DNA from: Pseudomonadota bacterium
GTDB taxonomy: Bacteria; Pseudomonadota; Gammaproteobacteria; Burkholderiales; Sulfuricellaceae
NCBI GenBank assembly: GCA_021801705.1
Contig: JAJYXP010000049.1
Span: forward strand, 1 to 55,884
Length of the DNA: 55,884 bases
Direction of reading: 5' to 3'
Positions 36,113-45,391 of the stretch are shown here, piece after piece. The position numbers and the translations under genes were made by a program. Below the pieces are notes generated by a model. That model did not search any database, was not told the DNA's origin, and saw only the letters and a list, made by a program, of their open reading frames with translations. Numbering within the stretch: the stretch's first letter is position 1; every line of letters begins with the position of its first letter.

Positions 36113-39100
36113 ATGGAAGACAAGCGTCGTTCGTTTTTGCGCAAGGCCGCGATAGGCGGCGGCCTCACCGCTTTCGCCGCGGGCTTCTCGGCCACGGCGG
36201 GGCGCATGCTCGACCATGCGCTCGGCAAGGACAAGCCGAAGCAGCGGCTGAACGGCAATTCGCTGGCGCCCGAATTCACCGTGAACCCCGCCACCGGCGC
36301 GCTGAGCGTCAACCCGGAACAGCAGGTCAGCTACACCATGTGCACGGGCTGCACCACCTTTTGCAGCGTGCGGGTGCGCATCGACAAAAAAACCGGCAAG
36401 GTGTTGCGCGTGGCCGGCAATCCCTACAGCCCGATGTCTGCCGATCCGCCGCTGCCCTTCCAGACGCCGGTCCGCGAAAGTTTCGTAGCGCTCACGCGCC
36501 ACCAGGAAAAAGGCCTGGCGGGGCGGTCCACCGCCTGCGGGCGCGGCAACGCCGTGCTGGAGCAGATGGATTCGCCGTTTCGCGTGCTGGCCCCGATGAA
36601 GCGCGTCGGCCCGCGCGGCAGCGGCCAGTGGCAGCCGATCGAGTTCGACCAGTTGGTCAAGGAAATCGTCGAGGGCGGCAACCTGTTCGGCGAGGGCGAG
36701 GTGCGGGGATTGCGCGCCTTGCGCGACCTGCACACGCCGATCGATGCGCAGCAGCCCGAACTCGGCGCCAGGGTCAATCAGGTCGCCCTGATGGCCAGCA
36801 CCAACGAGGGACGCCTTGCTTTTGTCGACCGTTTTATCAAGCAGTCCTACGGCAGCCTCAACATGGTGGGACATGGCGCCTACTGCGGCGGTTCTTATCG
36901 CAGCGGCTCGGGGGCGATGTTCGGTGACATGAAGAAAATGCCGCACGCCAAGCCGGACCTGGAAAACGTCGAGTTCTGCATTTTCATCGGGACTGCGCCC
37001 GGCAATGCCGGCAACCCGTTCAAGCGGCAGGGCACGCTGATTGCCAAGGCGCGCTCGGGCAACAAGCAGTTCAGCTACGTGGTGGTCGATCCGGTGCTGA
37101 CCAATGCCGACAGCCTGGCCGCCGGCGACCGCAGCCGCTGGGTGCCGATCAAGCCCGGCACCGACGGCGCCCTGGCGATGGGGATGATACGCTGGATTAT
37201 CGAGCAGGAACGCTACGACCGGCATTACCTGGTCCAGCCCAACCTCAAGGTGGCCGAGGCGTCCGGCGAGGCGAGCTGGAGCAATGCCACGCACCTGGTG
37301 ATCGTCCAGCCGGGCCATGCGCGTGACGGCCGCTATTTGCGCGGCTCCGATTTGGGCATGGTTTTCCCCGACGAAGAGCGCTACAAAGACAAGGATCCTT
37401 ACGTCGTTTACGACCCGGTGGCGAAGAAGCCCGTCGTCCACACCGAAGCCAGGGGCGAAGCGGAGCTGTTCTTCGACGGCGAGGCACAGGCCGGCACGGA
37501 TACGCTCAAACTCAAAAGCGCAATGAGCCTGCTGCGCGAAGAGGCTTTCAGGCACAGCCTGGCCGACTATTCCGCCGCCTGCGGCGTGCCGGTGGAGATC
37601 ATCGAGGGACTGGCGCGGGAGTTCACCAGCCATGGCAAGCGTGCCGCCGTCAACGCACATGGCGGCATGATGTCCGGCAGCGGATTTTACAACGCCTATG
37701 CGGTGGTGATGCTCAACACCCTGATCGGCAATCTCAATCGCAAGGGCGGCACCCTGATCAACGGCGGCGGCTTCAAGGATGCCGGCGAAGGGCCGCGCTA
37801 CAATCTCGGAAGCTTTGCCGGCGCGGTCAAGCCTAGCGGCATCCCGATCGGACGCAACGTGCCTTACGAAAAGACCAGCGAGTTCAAGCGCAAAAAGGAG
37901 GGCGGCAAGGCCTATCCGGCACAGGCGCCATGGTATCCGAACGCCCCGGGGCTGGCGTCCGAATGGCTGACCAGCGCCATCAACGGCTATCCCTATACCC
38001 TCAAGGCCTTGATCCTGTGGAGCTGCAACCCGCTCTACGGCGTGACGGGACTGCGCGCGCAAATCGAAAAAGATCTTGCCGATCCGAAAAAACTGCCGCT
38101 GATTGTGGCGGTCGATCCGTTCATCAACGAATCCTCGGCCCTGGCCGACTATATCGTGCCGGATTCGCTGCTGTACGAAAGCTGGGGCTGGGCGAATGCC
38201 TGGGGCGGGGTGGCGGTCAAGATGAGCACGGCGCGCTGGCCGGTGGTCGAGCCCAAGGCCCGGAAGCTGCCGGATGGACAGGCGATCGGCATGGAGACCT
38301 TCTTCATTGCGCTGGCCAAGGCCATGGCTTTGCCCGGTTTCGGCCCGGCCGGCCTCGCCGACGCGGAAGGCAATCCCTGTCCGCTGGAGCGCCCCGAGGA
38401 CTGGTATCTGCGCGGCGGCGCGAATATCGCGTGGCTCGGCAAGACACCGGTGCCGGAGGCGAGCGACGAGGACATCGATCTGTCCGGCGTGGCCCGCATC
38501 CGTCCCTTGCTGGAAAAAACCCTCAAGCCCGAAGAATGGCGCAAGGTGGCTTTCATGCTGGCGCGGGGCGGGCGTTCCCAGAACTACAAGGAAATGTTCG
38601 GCCTGCGGCTGCCGCCACCGGCCGATGCCAAAGCGCATGCCGCGCCAGCAGGAGCCGCCTCAGGCAAAACGCCTCAAGCCACCGGCGCCAAACCATTGGC
38701 GGCAGCAGCGGTGGCGGGCGCTGCCGTCCACGCGGCGCAGGAGGAAGCGCCTTACCCATCGGACTGGGCCACCCACCGCTTCACCAAGCCCATGCAGCTC
38801 TACAATGAAAACGTCGGCACCGCCAAGAGCAGCTTCACCGGCAAGCGTTTTTCTGGCACCCCGTCGTGGCGCGAACCGGCTTTTGCCGACGGCACGCCGG
38901 TGCGCAAGAAATACCCGGAGGCGGAATGGCCGCTGCAGTTGGTCAGCTACAAATCGCCGCTGCAAAACTCCTACAGCATCGGCGCGCGGAGCTTGCGCGG
39001 CATCCACCCCGACAACCCGGTGGCGCTGCATCCGGAAGATGCGGCACGGCTGGGCCTGCATAGCGGCGACTCGGTTTATCTCGAAACCCCGGGGGGGCGC

Positions 39101-39364
39101 GCCAAGGCGACAGTGATCCTGCGCCACGGCGTGCAGCGCGGCGTGGTTGCGGTCGAACACGGTTTTGGCCATCGCGAGCTCGGCGCGCGGGCGCATCGCA
39201 TCGGCGGCAAAGCGCAGCCCCATGAAGCGGCGATCGGCGCCGGCATCAATCTCAACGACCTGGGATTGAGCGACCCGACCCGCAGCGGGCGCAATGTGTT
39301 CGTCGATCCGGTGGCGGGCGCCACCGTGCGGCAGGGTTTGCCGGCGCGCCTGGTGCGGGTGTGA
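36113..39364 (+). CDS. ttrA: Tetrathionate reductase catalytic subunit A
   Basis: 1083 residues from the ATG at 36113, six bases after GAGGAG. A TAT-like signal (DKRRSFLRKAAIGGG) precedes a 4Fe-4S site (CTGCTTFC...STACGRG) and the molybdopterin domain. The molybdenum-ligand region GAYCGGSYRSGSGA, MKRVGPRGSGQWQ and VEGGNLFGEGEVRGLRA match Salmonella TtrA closely from memory. It reduces tetrathionate to thiosulfate in the periplasm; in a sulfur oxidiser the direction or substrate could differ. An Ala/Pro-rich low-complexity insert occupies about 836-880. The C-terminal cofactor domain ends YGHRE-like FGHRELGARAH and LNDLGLSDPTR. Confidence 0.92.
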   Translation: MEDKRRSFLRKAAIGGGLTAFAAGFSATAGRMLDHALGKDKPKQRLNGNSLAPEFTVNPATGALSVNPEQQVSYTMCTGCTTFCSVRVRIDKKTGKVLRVAGNPYSPMSADPPLPFQTPVRESFVALTRHQEKGLAGRSTACGRGNAVLEQMDSPFRVLAPMKRVGPRGSGQWQPIEFDQLVKEIVEGGNLFGEGEVRGLRALRDLHTPIDAQQPELGARVNQVALMASTNEGRLAFVDRFIKQSYGSLNMVGHGAYCGGSYRSGSGAMFGDMKKMPHAKPDLENVEFCIFIGTAPGNAGNPFKRQGTLIAKARSGNKQFSYVVVDPVLTNADSLAAGDRSRWVPIKPGTDGALAMGMIRWIIEQERYDRHYLVQPNLKVAEASGEASWSNATHLVIVQPGHARDGRYLRGSDLGMVFPDEERYKDKDPYVVYDPVAKKPVVHTEARGEAELFFDGEAQAGTDTLKLKSAMSLLREEAFRHSLADYSAACGVPVEIIEGLAREFTSHGKRAAVNAHGGMMSGSGFYNAYAVVMLNTLIGNLNRKGGTLINGGGFKDAGEGPRYNLGSFAGAVKPSGIPIGRNVPYEKTSEFKRKKEGGKAYPAQAPWYPNAPGLASEWLTSAINGYPYTLKALILWSCNPLYGVTGLRAQIEKDLADPKKLPLIVAVDPFINESSALADYIVPDSLLYESWGWANAWGGVAVKMSTARWPVVEPKARKLPDGQAIGMETFFIALAKAMALPGFGPAGLADAEGNPCPLERPEDWYLRGGANIAWLGKTPVPEASDEDIDLSGVARIRPLLEKTLKPEEWRKVAFMLARGGRSQNYKEMFGLRLPPPADAKAHAAPAGAASGKTPQATGAKPLAAAAVAGAAVHAAQEEAPYPSDWATHRFTKPMQLYNENVGTAKSSFTGKRFSGTPSWREPAFADGTPVRKKYPEAEWPLQLVSYKSPLQNSYSIGARSLRGIHPDNPVALHPEDAARLGLHSGDSVYLETPGGRAKATVILRHGVQRGVVAVEHGFGHRELGARAHRIGGKAQPHEAAIGAGINLNDLGLSDPTRSGRNVFVDPVAGATVRQGLPARLVRV

Positions 39365-39463
39365 CTGGAGGGCCGGGCTTGTCATCAACAGCCGGCGGGG
39401 GTGCTCTTGCGCGGCTTGTCCGGTCACCATAAAGAAATATGGATTAGACGGAACCAATCTACC

Positions 39464-39583
39464 CTAGTAGTCAGTCACGTTGAATTTGCGTGATGTAGGA
39501 GCGACCTCCAGGTCGCGAACCACCGAATTCGCGACCTGGAGGTCGCTCCTACATGCGTGGGTTTCAGGTTGACTGACTACTAG
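39464..39583. mobile_element. Family A element, copy 4, with a different core
   Basis: Flanked by CTAG at 39464-39467 and 39580-39583. The element (39468-39579, 112 bp) keeps the family A arms (TAGTCAGTCACGTTGAATTT at the left, GTTGACTGACTA at the right). The inner part is instead TGTAGGAGCGACCTCC... paired with its complement ending CGCTCCTACA, unrelated to the GGCCGAATTC core of the other copies. It lies between ttrA and the QseC-like gene; the rest of the gap 39365-39662 shows nothing recognisable. Confidence 0.85.
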
Positions 39584-39662
39584 ATACATTGACGCAGCCT
39601 GTTCATCCGGCTTTCAGTGCGATCAGATTGGCAGAAAAGAAAAGTCATACATTTTGGCTCGA

Positions 39663-40991
39663 TCAAGCCTGTTTCGCTCTTGGCAGCGTCAATTTTGCCT
39701 CCAGTCCGCCCTCGGGGCGCTGCGCCAGCTCGAGAGATCCACCGAAGCGCTCGGTGATGGCGGCAACGATGGATAGCCCCAGCCCGCTGCCTCGGCCCGC
39801 GCCGCGCCGCCAGAAGCGATGCGTAACCAGCGCCAGTTCCTCGGCGCTGAGTCCCGGCCCGCGGTCGCACACGCGGAAACAGATTGCGTCTTTCGAGGAC
39901 CGCAGTTCCAGCCTGACGCTGTTTTCTGCCGGGGAGTGACGCAGGGCGTTGTCGAGCAGGTTACGCAGCGCGGTGACTGCCAGGGCTTGGGGCAGGACCA
40001 GTTCGGCAGGTTTGCCGTCGCTGTCCAGTACGATGCGCTCGGGCGCACCGGGCGCCGCATCGCGCATCGCCAGGCGGGCTACTTCGTCGGCATGGGCGAT
40101 GCGCCCGTCATCCCAGGAAAAAGGCCCTTCCACTTGCGACAGTGTCAGCAGTTGCACCAGCGTGTGCTGGAGCCGCGCCGCGCCCTCTTCTGCGTAATCA
40201 AGCGCTACTTCAGCCTCCTTGCCGCGGGTGATGCGTGCGACTTGCAGGTGCGTCTTGATCGCGGTGAGCGGCGTGCGCAATTCATGGGCAGCATCGCTGG
40301 TAAAGCGACGTTCGCGGCTGATGGTCACGCTCATCCGCTCCAGCAACTGATTCAGGGTATTGACCAGCGGTTGCAATTCGCGCGGCATGGGGGAGCCGGG
40401 AATCGGGGTCAGTGCATCCGGCGCCCGGCTGGCCAGCGCCTGCCGCAGGCGTTCCAGCGGCACCAGACCGCTTCTCACCCCGAGCCACAGCACCATCAGG
40501 CTACCGGTCAGGGCGACGACAAAGGGCGCTACCGCGGCAACCATTACATCGCGCAGCAGCGTGTTTCGCTCGGCCATGCGATCGGCTGTGGTGATGCGCA
40601 AATCGTGTGCTTCATAGGTGTAGGTGCGCCAGCGCTCGCCCTTGATTTCGCGCTCGGCAAAACCGGGGGCCACCGTCACCATGGCCTCGGGCATTGCGCC
40701 TGGGGTGCGCGCGAACACCTCGCCGCGCAGAGAGCTGACCTGGCAGGCCAATCCTTTTCCTGCTGCTGGCATGGACAACGCTGATGCACCCGCTTTTCCT
40801 GTCCGGCGGTTCCACGCGGCAGGGTTCTGCGACATCAGCCCGGCCACCATTTGCGCCGACATTGCGAGGCGCTGATCCAGGGTGACGCGCATCTCGTTGT
40901 CCAGATCACGCAGCGTCCAGATCGCTACCCCGCCCCACAGCAGGCTCAGCGATACGCCTATCATCAGCAACAACCGTAGCCGCAGGCTCAT
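39663..40991 (-). CDS. Sensor histidine kinase (QseC-like)
   Basis: 442 residues. Helices at about 5-25 and 155-180 bracket a periplasmic sensor of about 130 residues. HAMP is followed by the H box FTSDAAHELRTPLTAIK and the ATPase domain with NLLDNALRHSPAENS, VCDRGPGLS and GSGLGLSIV. The start ATG overlaps the stop of the response-regulator gene as ATGA. The genes divergent from this pair are dsbD-tlpA-dsbG, so the kinase may sense a periplasmic redox or metal signal (inference). Confidence 0.9.
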   Translation of the reverse strand: MSLRLRLLLMIGVSLSLLWGGVAIWTLRDLDNEMRVTLDQRLAMSAQMVAGLMSQNPAAWNRRTGKAGASALSMPAAGKGLACQVSSLRGEVFARTPGAMPEAMVTVAPGFAEREIKGERWRTYTYEAHDLRITTADRMAERNTLLRDVMVAAVAPFVVALTGSLMVLWLGVRSGLVPLERLRQALASRAPDALTPIPGSPMPRELQPLVNTLNQLLERMSVTISRERRFTSDAAHELRTPLTAIKTHLQVARITRGKEAEVALDYAEEGAARLQHTLVQLLTLSQVEGPFSWDDGRIAHADEVARLAMRDAAPGAPERIVLDSDGKPAELVLPQALAVTALRNLLDNALRHSPAENSVRLELRSSKDAICFRVCDRGPGLSAEELALVTHRFWRRGAGRGSGLGLSIVAAITERFGGSLELAQRPEGGLEAKLTLPRAKQA

Positions 40992-41653
40992 GCGTTCACC
41001 ATGTTGAAACGGTAGCCGACGCCGCGTACCGTCTCGATAATGTCGGCGCCCAGCTTGCGCCGCAGATGATGGATATGCACATTGAGGGCATTGCTTTCGA
41101 TCTCCTCACTGAAATCGTAAAGGCTGTCTTTGAGCTGGTCGGCGCTCAGGATGCGTCCGCGGGCGTGCAGCAGTGCTGCCAGCAGAGCCAATTCGCGTCG
41201 GGATAAAACGACGGCCCGTCCGTGCAGGGTGACTTCCCCGCTCTCCGGGCACAGGCGCAAGGGGCCATGCTCAATGGCATCCACGCTGCGCCCGGCGGCG
41301 CGGCGCAGCAGGGCGTGCAGGCGGGCGACCAGTTCATCGAGATCGAAGGGCTTGAGCAGATAGTCATCCGCACCGGCACGCAGCCCGGCAACGCGATCCT
41401 CCACTGCGTCGCGCGCGGTCAGCACCAGCACTGGCAGCGCCATGCCGCCCGACCGCAAGCGCTGCAGCAGGTTCATGCCGTCCTCGTCGGGCAGCCCGAG
41501 ATCGAGAATCACCACGTCGCAATGCACCGCCGACAGCGTGGCCTCGGCCTGCGCCGCAGTAGCCACGCCATCCACCGTCAGGCCGCGCGCGCGCAAACCG
41601 GCCAGGATGCCGTGGGCAATCAGTTCGTCGTCTTCAACCAGCAGTACACGCAT
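40988..41653 (-). CDS. OmpR-family response regulator (QseB/PmrA-like)
   Basis: 221 residues. Receiver with phospho-acceptor aspartate in VVILDLGLPDEDG and lysine in DDYLLKPFDL. The winged helix has VLSRRELALLAALL, ESNALNVHIHHLRRKLG and ETVRGVGYRF, typical of the QseB/PmrA clade. It is the first gene of the pair and is divergent from dsbD; the 109-bp gap contains a box of the type that this clade binds (41702-41718). Confidence 0.9.
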   Translation of the reverse strand: MRVLLVEDDELIAHGILAGLRARGLTVDGVATAAQAEATLSAVHCDVVILDLGLPDEDGMNLLQRLRSGGMALPVLVLTARDAVEDRVAGLRAGADDYLLKPFDLDELVARLHALLRRAAGRSVDAIEHGPLRLCPESGEVTLHGRAVVLSRRELALLAALLHARGRILSADQLKDSLYDFSEEIESNALNVHIHHLRRKLGADIIETVRGVGYRFNMVNA

Positions 41654-41701
41654 AGACAGTCTTCCGCTCCGGGCAGTACTTTAGCGCTTGAGGATACCAT
41701 T

Positions 41702-41718
41702 GTTAATGTAGCCTTAAT
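41702..41718 (+). promoter_or_regulatory. PmrA/QseB-type operator GTTAAT-N5-CTTAAT
   Basis: Direct repeat GTTAAT (41702-41707), five bases, CTTAAT (41713-41718), one base away from the known PmrA box CTTAAT-N5-CTTAAT. It lies 44 bases before the dsbD start and 48 bases before the regulator start, so it could serve both. Confidence 0.65.
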
Positions 41719-41762
41719 GCAGCATTGCAAAGATGCGTGCTCACGTTGATTTGGAGACACTC

Positions 41763-43550
41763 ATGCTGCGTTTGTTGTGGTCGATTATCGTACTCACCAT
41801 GTTGTGGGTGCCGCCAGTCCATGCCCAGGAGGATTTTCTGCCGCCGGAACAGGCTTTCCGCCTGACCGTCACGAAGGAGGGCGACGATCTGGCGCGCCTG
41901 AACTGGAAGATCAGCGAGGGCTACTACCTTTATCGCAAGCAGATGAAGGTCGAAGGCGAGCCGGTCGGCAGCGTGCAACGGGTAGAGTCGCCTGCCGGCA
42001 CGCTCAAGACCGATGAATTCTTCGGCGAAACCGAAGTCTATCACGATAGCCTGGATGTTCTGGTCAAGGCTCCCGATGCCCAGGCACTTAATGTCAGATG
42101 GCAGGGCTGCGCCGATGCGGGCCTGTGCTACCCGCCGCAAATCCGGCGGGTGGATCTGGCCGATGTCGCCGCAACTCCGGCCGCTGAACCAAGCGCGTCA
42201 GATGTTGATGCGAAGCAGGCCGCCATCGGCTCGCTCGGCGAAGATCAGGACCTGGCCGACCGCCTGTCACGCATTAATCTGGGCTGGATGCTGGTGGTGT
42301 TCTTCGGCTTGGGGCTGCTGATGACCTTCACCCCCTGCGTGCTGCCAATGGTGCCGATTCTCTCCAGCCTGATCGCGGGCAGCGAGGCAACGCCCAGGCG
42401 CGGCTTTATCCTCTCGCTGGCCTTTGTGCTGCCGATGGCGCTGACCTACGCCGTATTAGGCGCTGCCGCTGCGCTGGCCGGCGCCAATCTACAGGCGATG
42501 CTACAGAATCCCTGGGTGCTCGGCGCTTTCGGCCTGATTTTTGTGATACTGGCGCTGGCCATGTTCGGATTTTACGAGCTGCAACTGCCCGCTGTGCTGC
42601 GCAACCGCCTGAACAGCGCCAGCCAGGGCCAACGCGGCGGCACTGTGGGAGGGGCCGCGACGATGGGCATCGTGTCGGCGCTGCTGGTTGGCCCCTGCAT
42701 GACCGCGCCGCTGGCTGGCGCGCTGCTCTATATCGGCAATACCGGCGATGTGCTGACCGGCGGCTTGGCACTGTTGTCCATGGGGCTGGGCATGGGGGTG
42801 CCGCTGTTGCTGGTGGGAACGCTCGGCGCCCGGCTGCTGCCGCGCCCCGGCGACTGGATGAACCGGGTCAAGGTGCTGTTTGGTTTTATCCTACTCGGCA
42901 CCGCCATTCTGTTCGTGGCACGGGTGCTGCCGGCTGCGCTGACGCTGGGGCTGTGGGGGGCCTGGTTGCTGGCCATCTCACTGAGCCTGCTGGCGCTGGC
43001 TCAGAAGGTCGGCGCCGATACCGGGCGCTTGCTGTCGCGCTATCTGGCGCTGCTGTTGGCCCTGTGGGGCGGGGCAATGGTGATGGGTGCGGCCGGTGGC
43101 GCAAAAGATCCGCTTCAGCCGCTGGCCTTCGTGACGGCAGGTGCCGCGCCCGCTCCGTCCGCTGTGGCGAATGATTTCATGGCCCGCTTCGCATCGGTCC
43201 AGACACGGCAAGAGCTCGAAGCGCGTGTTGCCGAGGGCGGGCAGCGCGGCCAGTGGACGCTGGTGGACTTCTACGCCGACTGGTGCGTGTCGTGCAAAGA
43301 GATCGAGCGCGAAGTATTCGCCGACCCGCGTGTGCAACGGGCGCTGGCCGACATGCAATTGCTGCGCCCGGATGTCACCGCCAATGATGCGGACGACCGG
43401 GCACTGATGAGTGCCCACCAGATTCTCGGACCGCCGACCATCCTGCTGATCGGCCCGGATGGCAAGGAGCGCCGTGCCGAGCGCATCATCGGTGAACTCG
43501 GTGCCGACGAATTTCTCGCCCGCCTGACGCGGGCAAGGCAGGGAGGTTGA
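41763..43550 (+). CDS. dsbD: Thiol:disulfide interchange protein DsbD
   Basis: 595 residues from the ATG at 41763 after GGAGACAC. A signal peptide (about 1-21) precedes the periplasmic alpha domain with its cysteine pair around CADAGLCYPP, then eight helices with TPCVLPMVPILSS and GPCMTAPLAGALL carrying the membrane cysteines, and a C-terminal thioredoxin-like domain with DWCVSCKEIE. It carries reducing power from cytosolic thioredoxin to periplasmic partners. All three cysteine pairs are present. It is the first gene of dsbD-tlpA-dsbG. Confidence 0.95.
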   Translation: MLRLLWSIIVLTMLWVPPVHAQEDFLPPEQAFRLTVTKEGDDLARLNWKISEGYYLYRKQMKVEGEPVGSVQRVESPAGTLKTDEFFGETEVYHDSLDVLVKAPDAQALNVRWQGCADAGLCYPPQIRRVDLADVAATPAAEPSASDVDAKQAAIGSLGEDQDLADRLSRINLGWMLVVFFGLGLLMTFTPCVLPMVPILSSLIAGSEATPRRGFILSLAFVLPMALTYAVLGAAAALAGANLQAMLQNPWVLGAFGLIFVILALAMFGFYELQLPAVLRNRLNSASQGQRGGTVGGAATMGIVSALLVGPCMTAPLAGALLYIGNTGDVLTGGLALLSMGLGMGVPLLLVGTLGARLLPRPGDWMNRVKVLFGFILLGTAILFVARVLPAALTLGLWGAWLLAISLSLLALAQKVGADTGRLLSRYLALLLALWGGAMVMGAAGGAKDPLQPLAFVTAGAAPAPSAVANDFMARFASVQTRQELEARVAEGGQRGQWTLVDFYADWCVSCKEIEREVFADPRVQRALADMQLLRPDVTANDADDRALMSAHQILGPPTILLIGPDGKERRAERIIGELGADEFLARLTRARQGG

Positions 43551-43552
43551 AC

Positions 43553-44380
43553 ATGCTGACAGTGAATCTGGGTCCCCTCCCCGTGCCGGTTACCCTGTTG
43601 CTGATGATGGTGGCTCTGCTTGTTGCGGCGGGGGTAGGCCGCCTGGCCGGGCGTGGTCAGCAAACGGGCATAGGCAATATCTTGACCGACATGCTGATCG
43701 CCGCTGTGCTGGCGGCGCGCATCGCCTTCGTTGCCATCTGGTTCGACACTTACCGCGGCACGCCCTGGTCCATGCTGGATATCCGCGACGGCGGCTTCAC
43801 CCCGTGGGCCGGGATGGCGGCGGCGTTGCTGGTGGCGATCTGGCGGGGCTGGCGCCGTGCGGCATTGCGCAAACCGTTGGCCCTGGGGTTGGCGGCAGGG
43901 GCGCTTGCCTGGGGAGCGATGTTCGGTGCGATACTCATGATGGACAATACGGCTCTGCCCAAGGTGGCGTTGACGACACTTGCGGGCGAGCCGGCAGACC
44001 TCGCTGCGCTGGCTGCCGGCAAGCCCATGGTCGTCAACTTGTGGGCCAGTTGGTGCCCCCCCTGCCGCCGCGAAATGCCGGTGCTCGCCGCCGCGCAAAA
44101 ACAGGAAACAGGAGTGAGCTTTGTCTTTGCCAATCAGGGCGAAGATGGGACGACGGCTCAATACTATCTCGCCTCCGCCCGACTCGATCTTGCCAACGTC
44201 CTGCTCGACCCCGGCGCCGTCCTTGGCCGCGAGGTCGGCTCTGGGGCGTTGCCAACCACATTGTTCTATGACGCCAACGGACGGCTGACCGATACCCATC
44301 TGGGTGAGCTATCGGCCGCCTCGCTGGCGAGTAAATTAAACCAATTGCGCACGCAAACAAATCTTTCAAATAAGGAGTAA
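43553..44380 (+). CDS. TlpA-family thioredoxin with an N-terminal membrane domain
   Basis: 275 residues from the ATG at 43553, six bases after GGGAGG. The first ~130 residues hold about four hydrophobic helices, more than the single anchor usual for TlpA; the rest is a TlpA/ResA-type thioredoxin domain with NLWASWCPPCRREMP and the cis-proline context GALPTTLF. It should face the periplasm and take electrons from DsbD, whose stop lies 2 bases upstream. A role in cytochrome or DsbG maturation is possible. Confidence 0.85.
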   Translation: MLTVNLGPLPVPVTLLLMMVALLVAAGVGRLAGRGQQTGIGNILTDMLIAAVLAARIAFVAIWFDTYRGTPWSMLDIRDGGFTPWAGMAAALLVAIWRGWRRAALRKPLALGLAAGALAWGAMFGAILMMDNTALPKVALTTLAGEPADLAALAAGKPMVVNLWASWCPPCRREMPVLAAAQKQETGVSFVFANQGEDGTTAQYYLASARLDLANVLLDPGAVLGREVGSGALPTTLFYDANGRLTDTHLGELSAASLASKLNQLRTQTNLSNKE

Positions 44381-44387
44381 ATCACCC

Positions 44388-45155
44388 ATGATTAAAAAAC
44401 CATTCGTTCCGTTTGCCGTTTTGTTTTCCTTGCTCGGCATGACCCTGGGTGCACAGGCGAAAGACTGGCCGGCACCGATCAAGGCGCTCGAAGCCCAGGG
44501 CGCCGAGGTGATTGGTACCTTTGCCGCGCCAGGCGGGCTGACCGGCTATGCCGGCATGATCGAGCAACAGCCGCTTGCCATCTACCTGACCGCCGATGGC
44601 AAACAGGCGATCATTGGCACCATGATCGACGCAAAAGGGGCCAACCTGAGCCAGGAACCGTTGGACAGGCTGGTCAGCAAACCCATGACCGCGAAAATCT
44701 GGAAACAGCTTGAGAAGAGCGCCTGGATTGCCGATGGCAGCAAGAATGCCCCGCGTGTCATCTACACGTTTACCGACCCTAACTGCCCCTACTGCAACAA
44801 GTTCTGGAACGATGCCCGACCCTGGGTCAAGGCCGGCAAAGCGCAGTTGCGCCACGTCATCGTGGCCATCCTCACCGACACCAGCGCGGGCAAGGCGGCA
44901 GCCCTGCTCTCTGCCAAGGATCCGCAAGTTGCCCTGACCCAGCACGAACAACAGCATGCCGGTGGCGGCGTCAAGCCCCTGGCCCAGATATCGGCAACAG
45001 TTCGCGCGCAGCTCGACGCCAACCAGAAATTGATGCAGCAACTCGGGGCCGCTGCCACCCCGACCATCTTCTACAAGGACGCTGGCGGCAACCTGCAAAA
45101 GATGCAAGGTGCGCCATCGGCAGAAATGCTGACCAAAATTCTCGGCCCGCGCTGA
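44388..45155 (+). CDS. dsbG: Thiol:disulfide interchange protein DsbG
   Basis: 255 residues with a signal peptide (about 1-24, ending GAQA), an N-terminal dimerisation domain and a thioredoxin domain with CPYC in FTDPNCPYCNKFW and the cis-proline context GAAATPTIFY. DsbG protects single periplasmic cysteines from sulfenylation and receives electrons from DsbD, which is in the same operon. The start follows AAGGAG. It ends convergently with ttrR, separated by the repeat at 45205-45359. Confidence 0.9.
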   Translation: MIKKPFVPFAVLFSLLGMTLGAQAKDWPAPIKALEAQGAEVIGTFAAPGGLTGYAGMIEQQPLAIYLTADGKQAIIGTMIDAKGANLSQEPLDRLVSKPMTAKIWKQLEKSAWIADGSKNAPRVIYTFTDPNCPYCNKFWNDARPWVKAGKAQLRHVIVAILTDTSAGKAAALLSAKDPQVALTQHEQQHAGGGVKPLAQISATVRAQLDANQKLMQQLGAAATPTIFYKDAGGNLQKMQGAPSAEMLTKILGPR

Positions 45156-45204
45156 ACCTGTCTGGTGGTTCATGAAAAAAAGCTTGATCCTAAAAACGGC
45201 TATT

Positions 45205-45359
45205 AGCCACAGATTAACACGGATTACCAAAAGTAGGCGCCTCTAGGCGACACAGATAAAACAATTTGTTGCGTGAAGCTGGCTATTCACCCGGAAGGTG
45301 CTTGAGATGAGAAAGGTGACTTATTGATAATCTGTGTACATCTGTGTTAATCCGTGGCT
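45205..45359. repeat. Dispersed inverted repeat (AGCCACAGATTAACACGG type)
   Basis: Left arm AGCCACAGATTAACACGG begins at 45205; the right arm, ending TTAATCCGTGGCT at 45359, is an imperfect complement. In between are GTAGGCGCC-like and TGACTTATTGATAATCTG stretches with no frame. The element lies between the convergent dsbG and ttrR genes. Similar repeats are widespread in proteobacterial genomes. Confidence 0.7.
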
Positions 45360-45391
45360 GAACTGCTTTTTATAGGTTGATCAGACCTTCC

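Noticed and set aside
35882..38638. A 918-codon open frame on the minus strand across ttrC and ttrA
   Set aside because: It is antisense to well-supported genes with clear motifs; its translation is His/Gln/Arg-rich without any family motif, as expected of a mirror frame in GC-rich coding sequence.
45205..45359. Possible CRISPR-like or tRNA-like structure between dsbG and ttrR
   Set aside because: Only one imperfect pair of arms, no regular spacer array and no cloverleaf; it matches a common dispersed inverted repeat.
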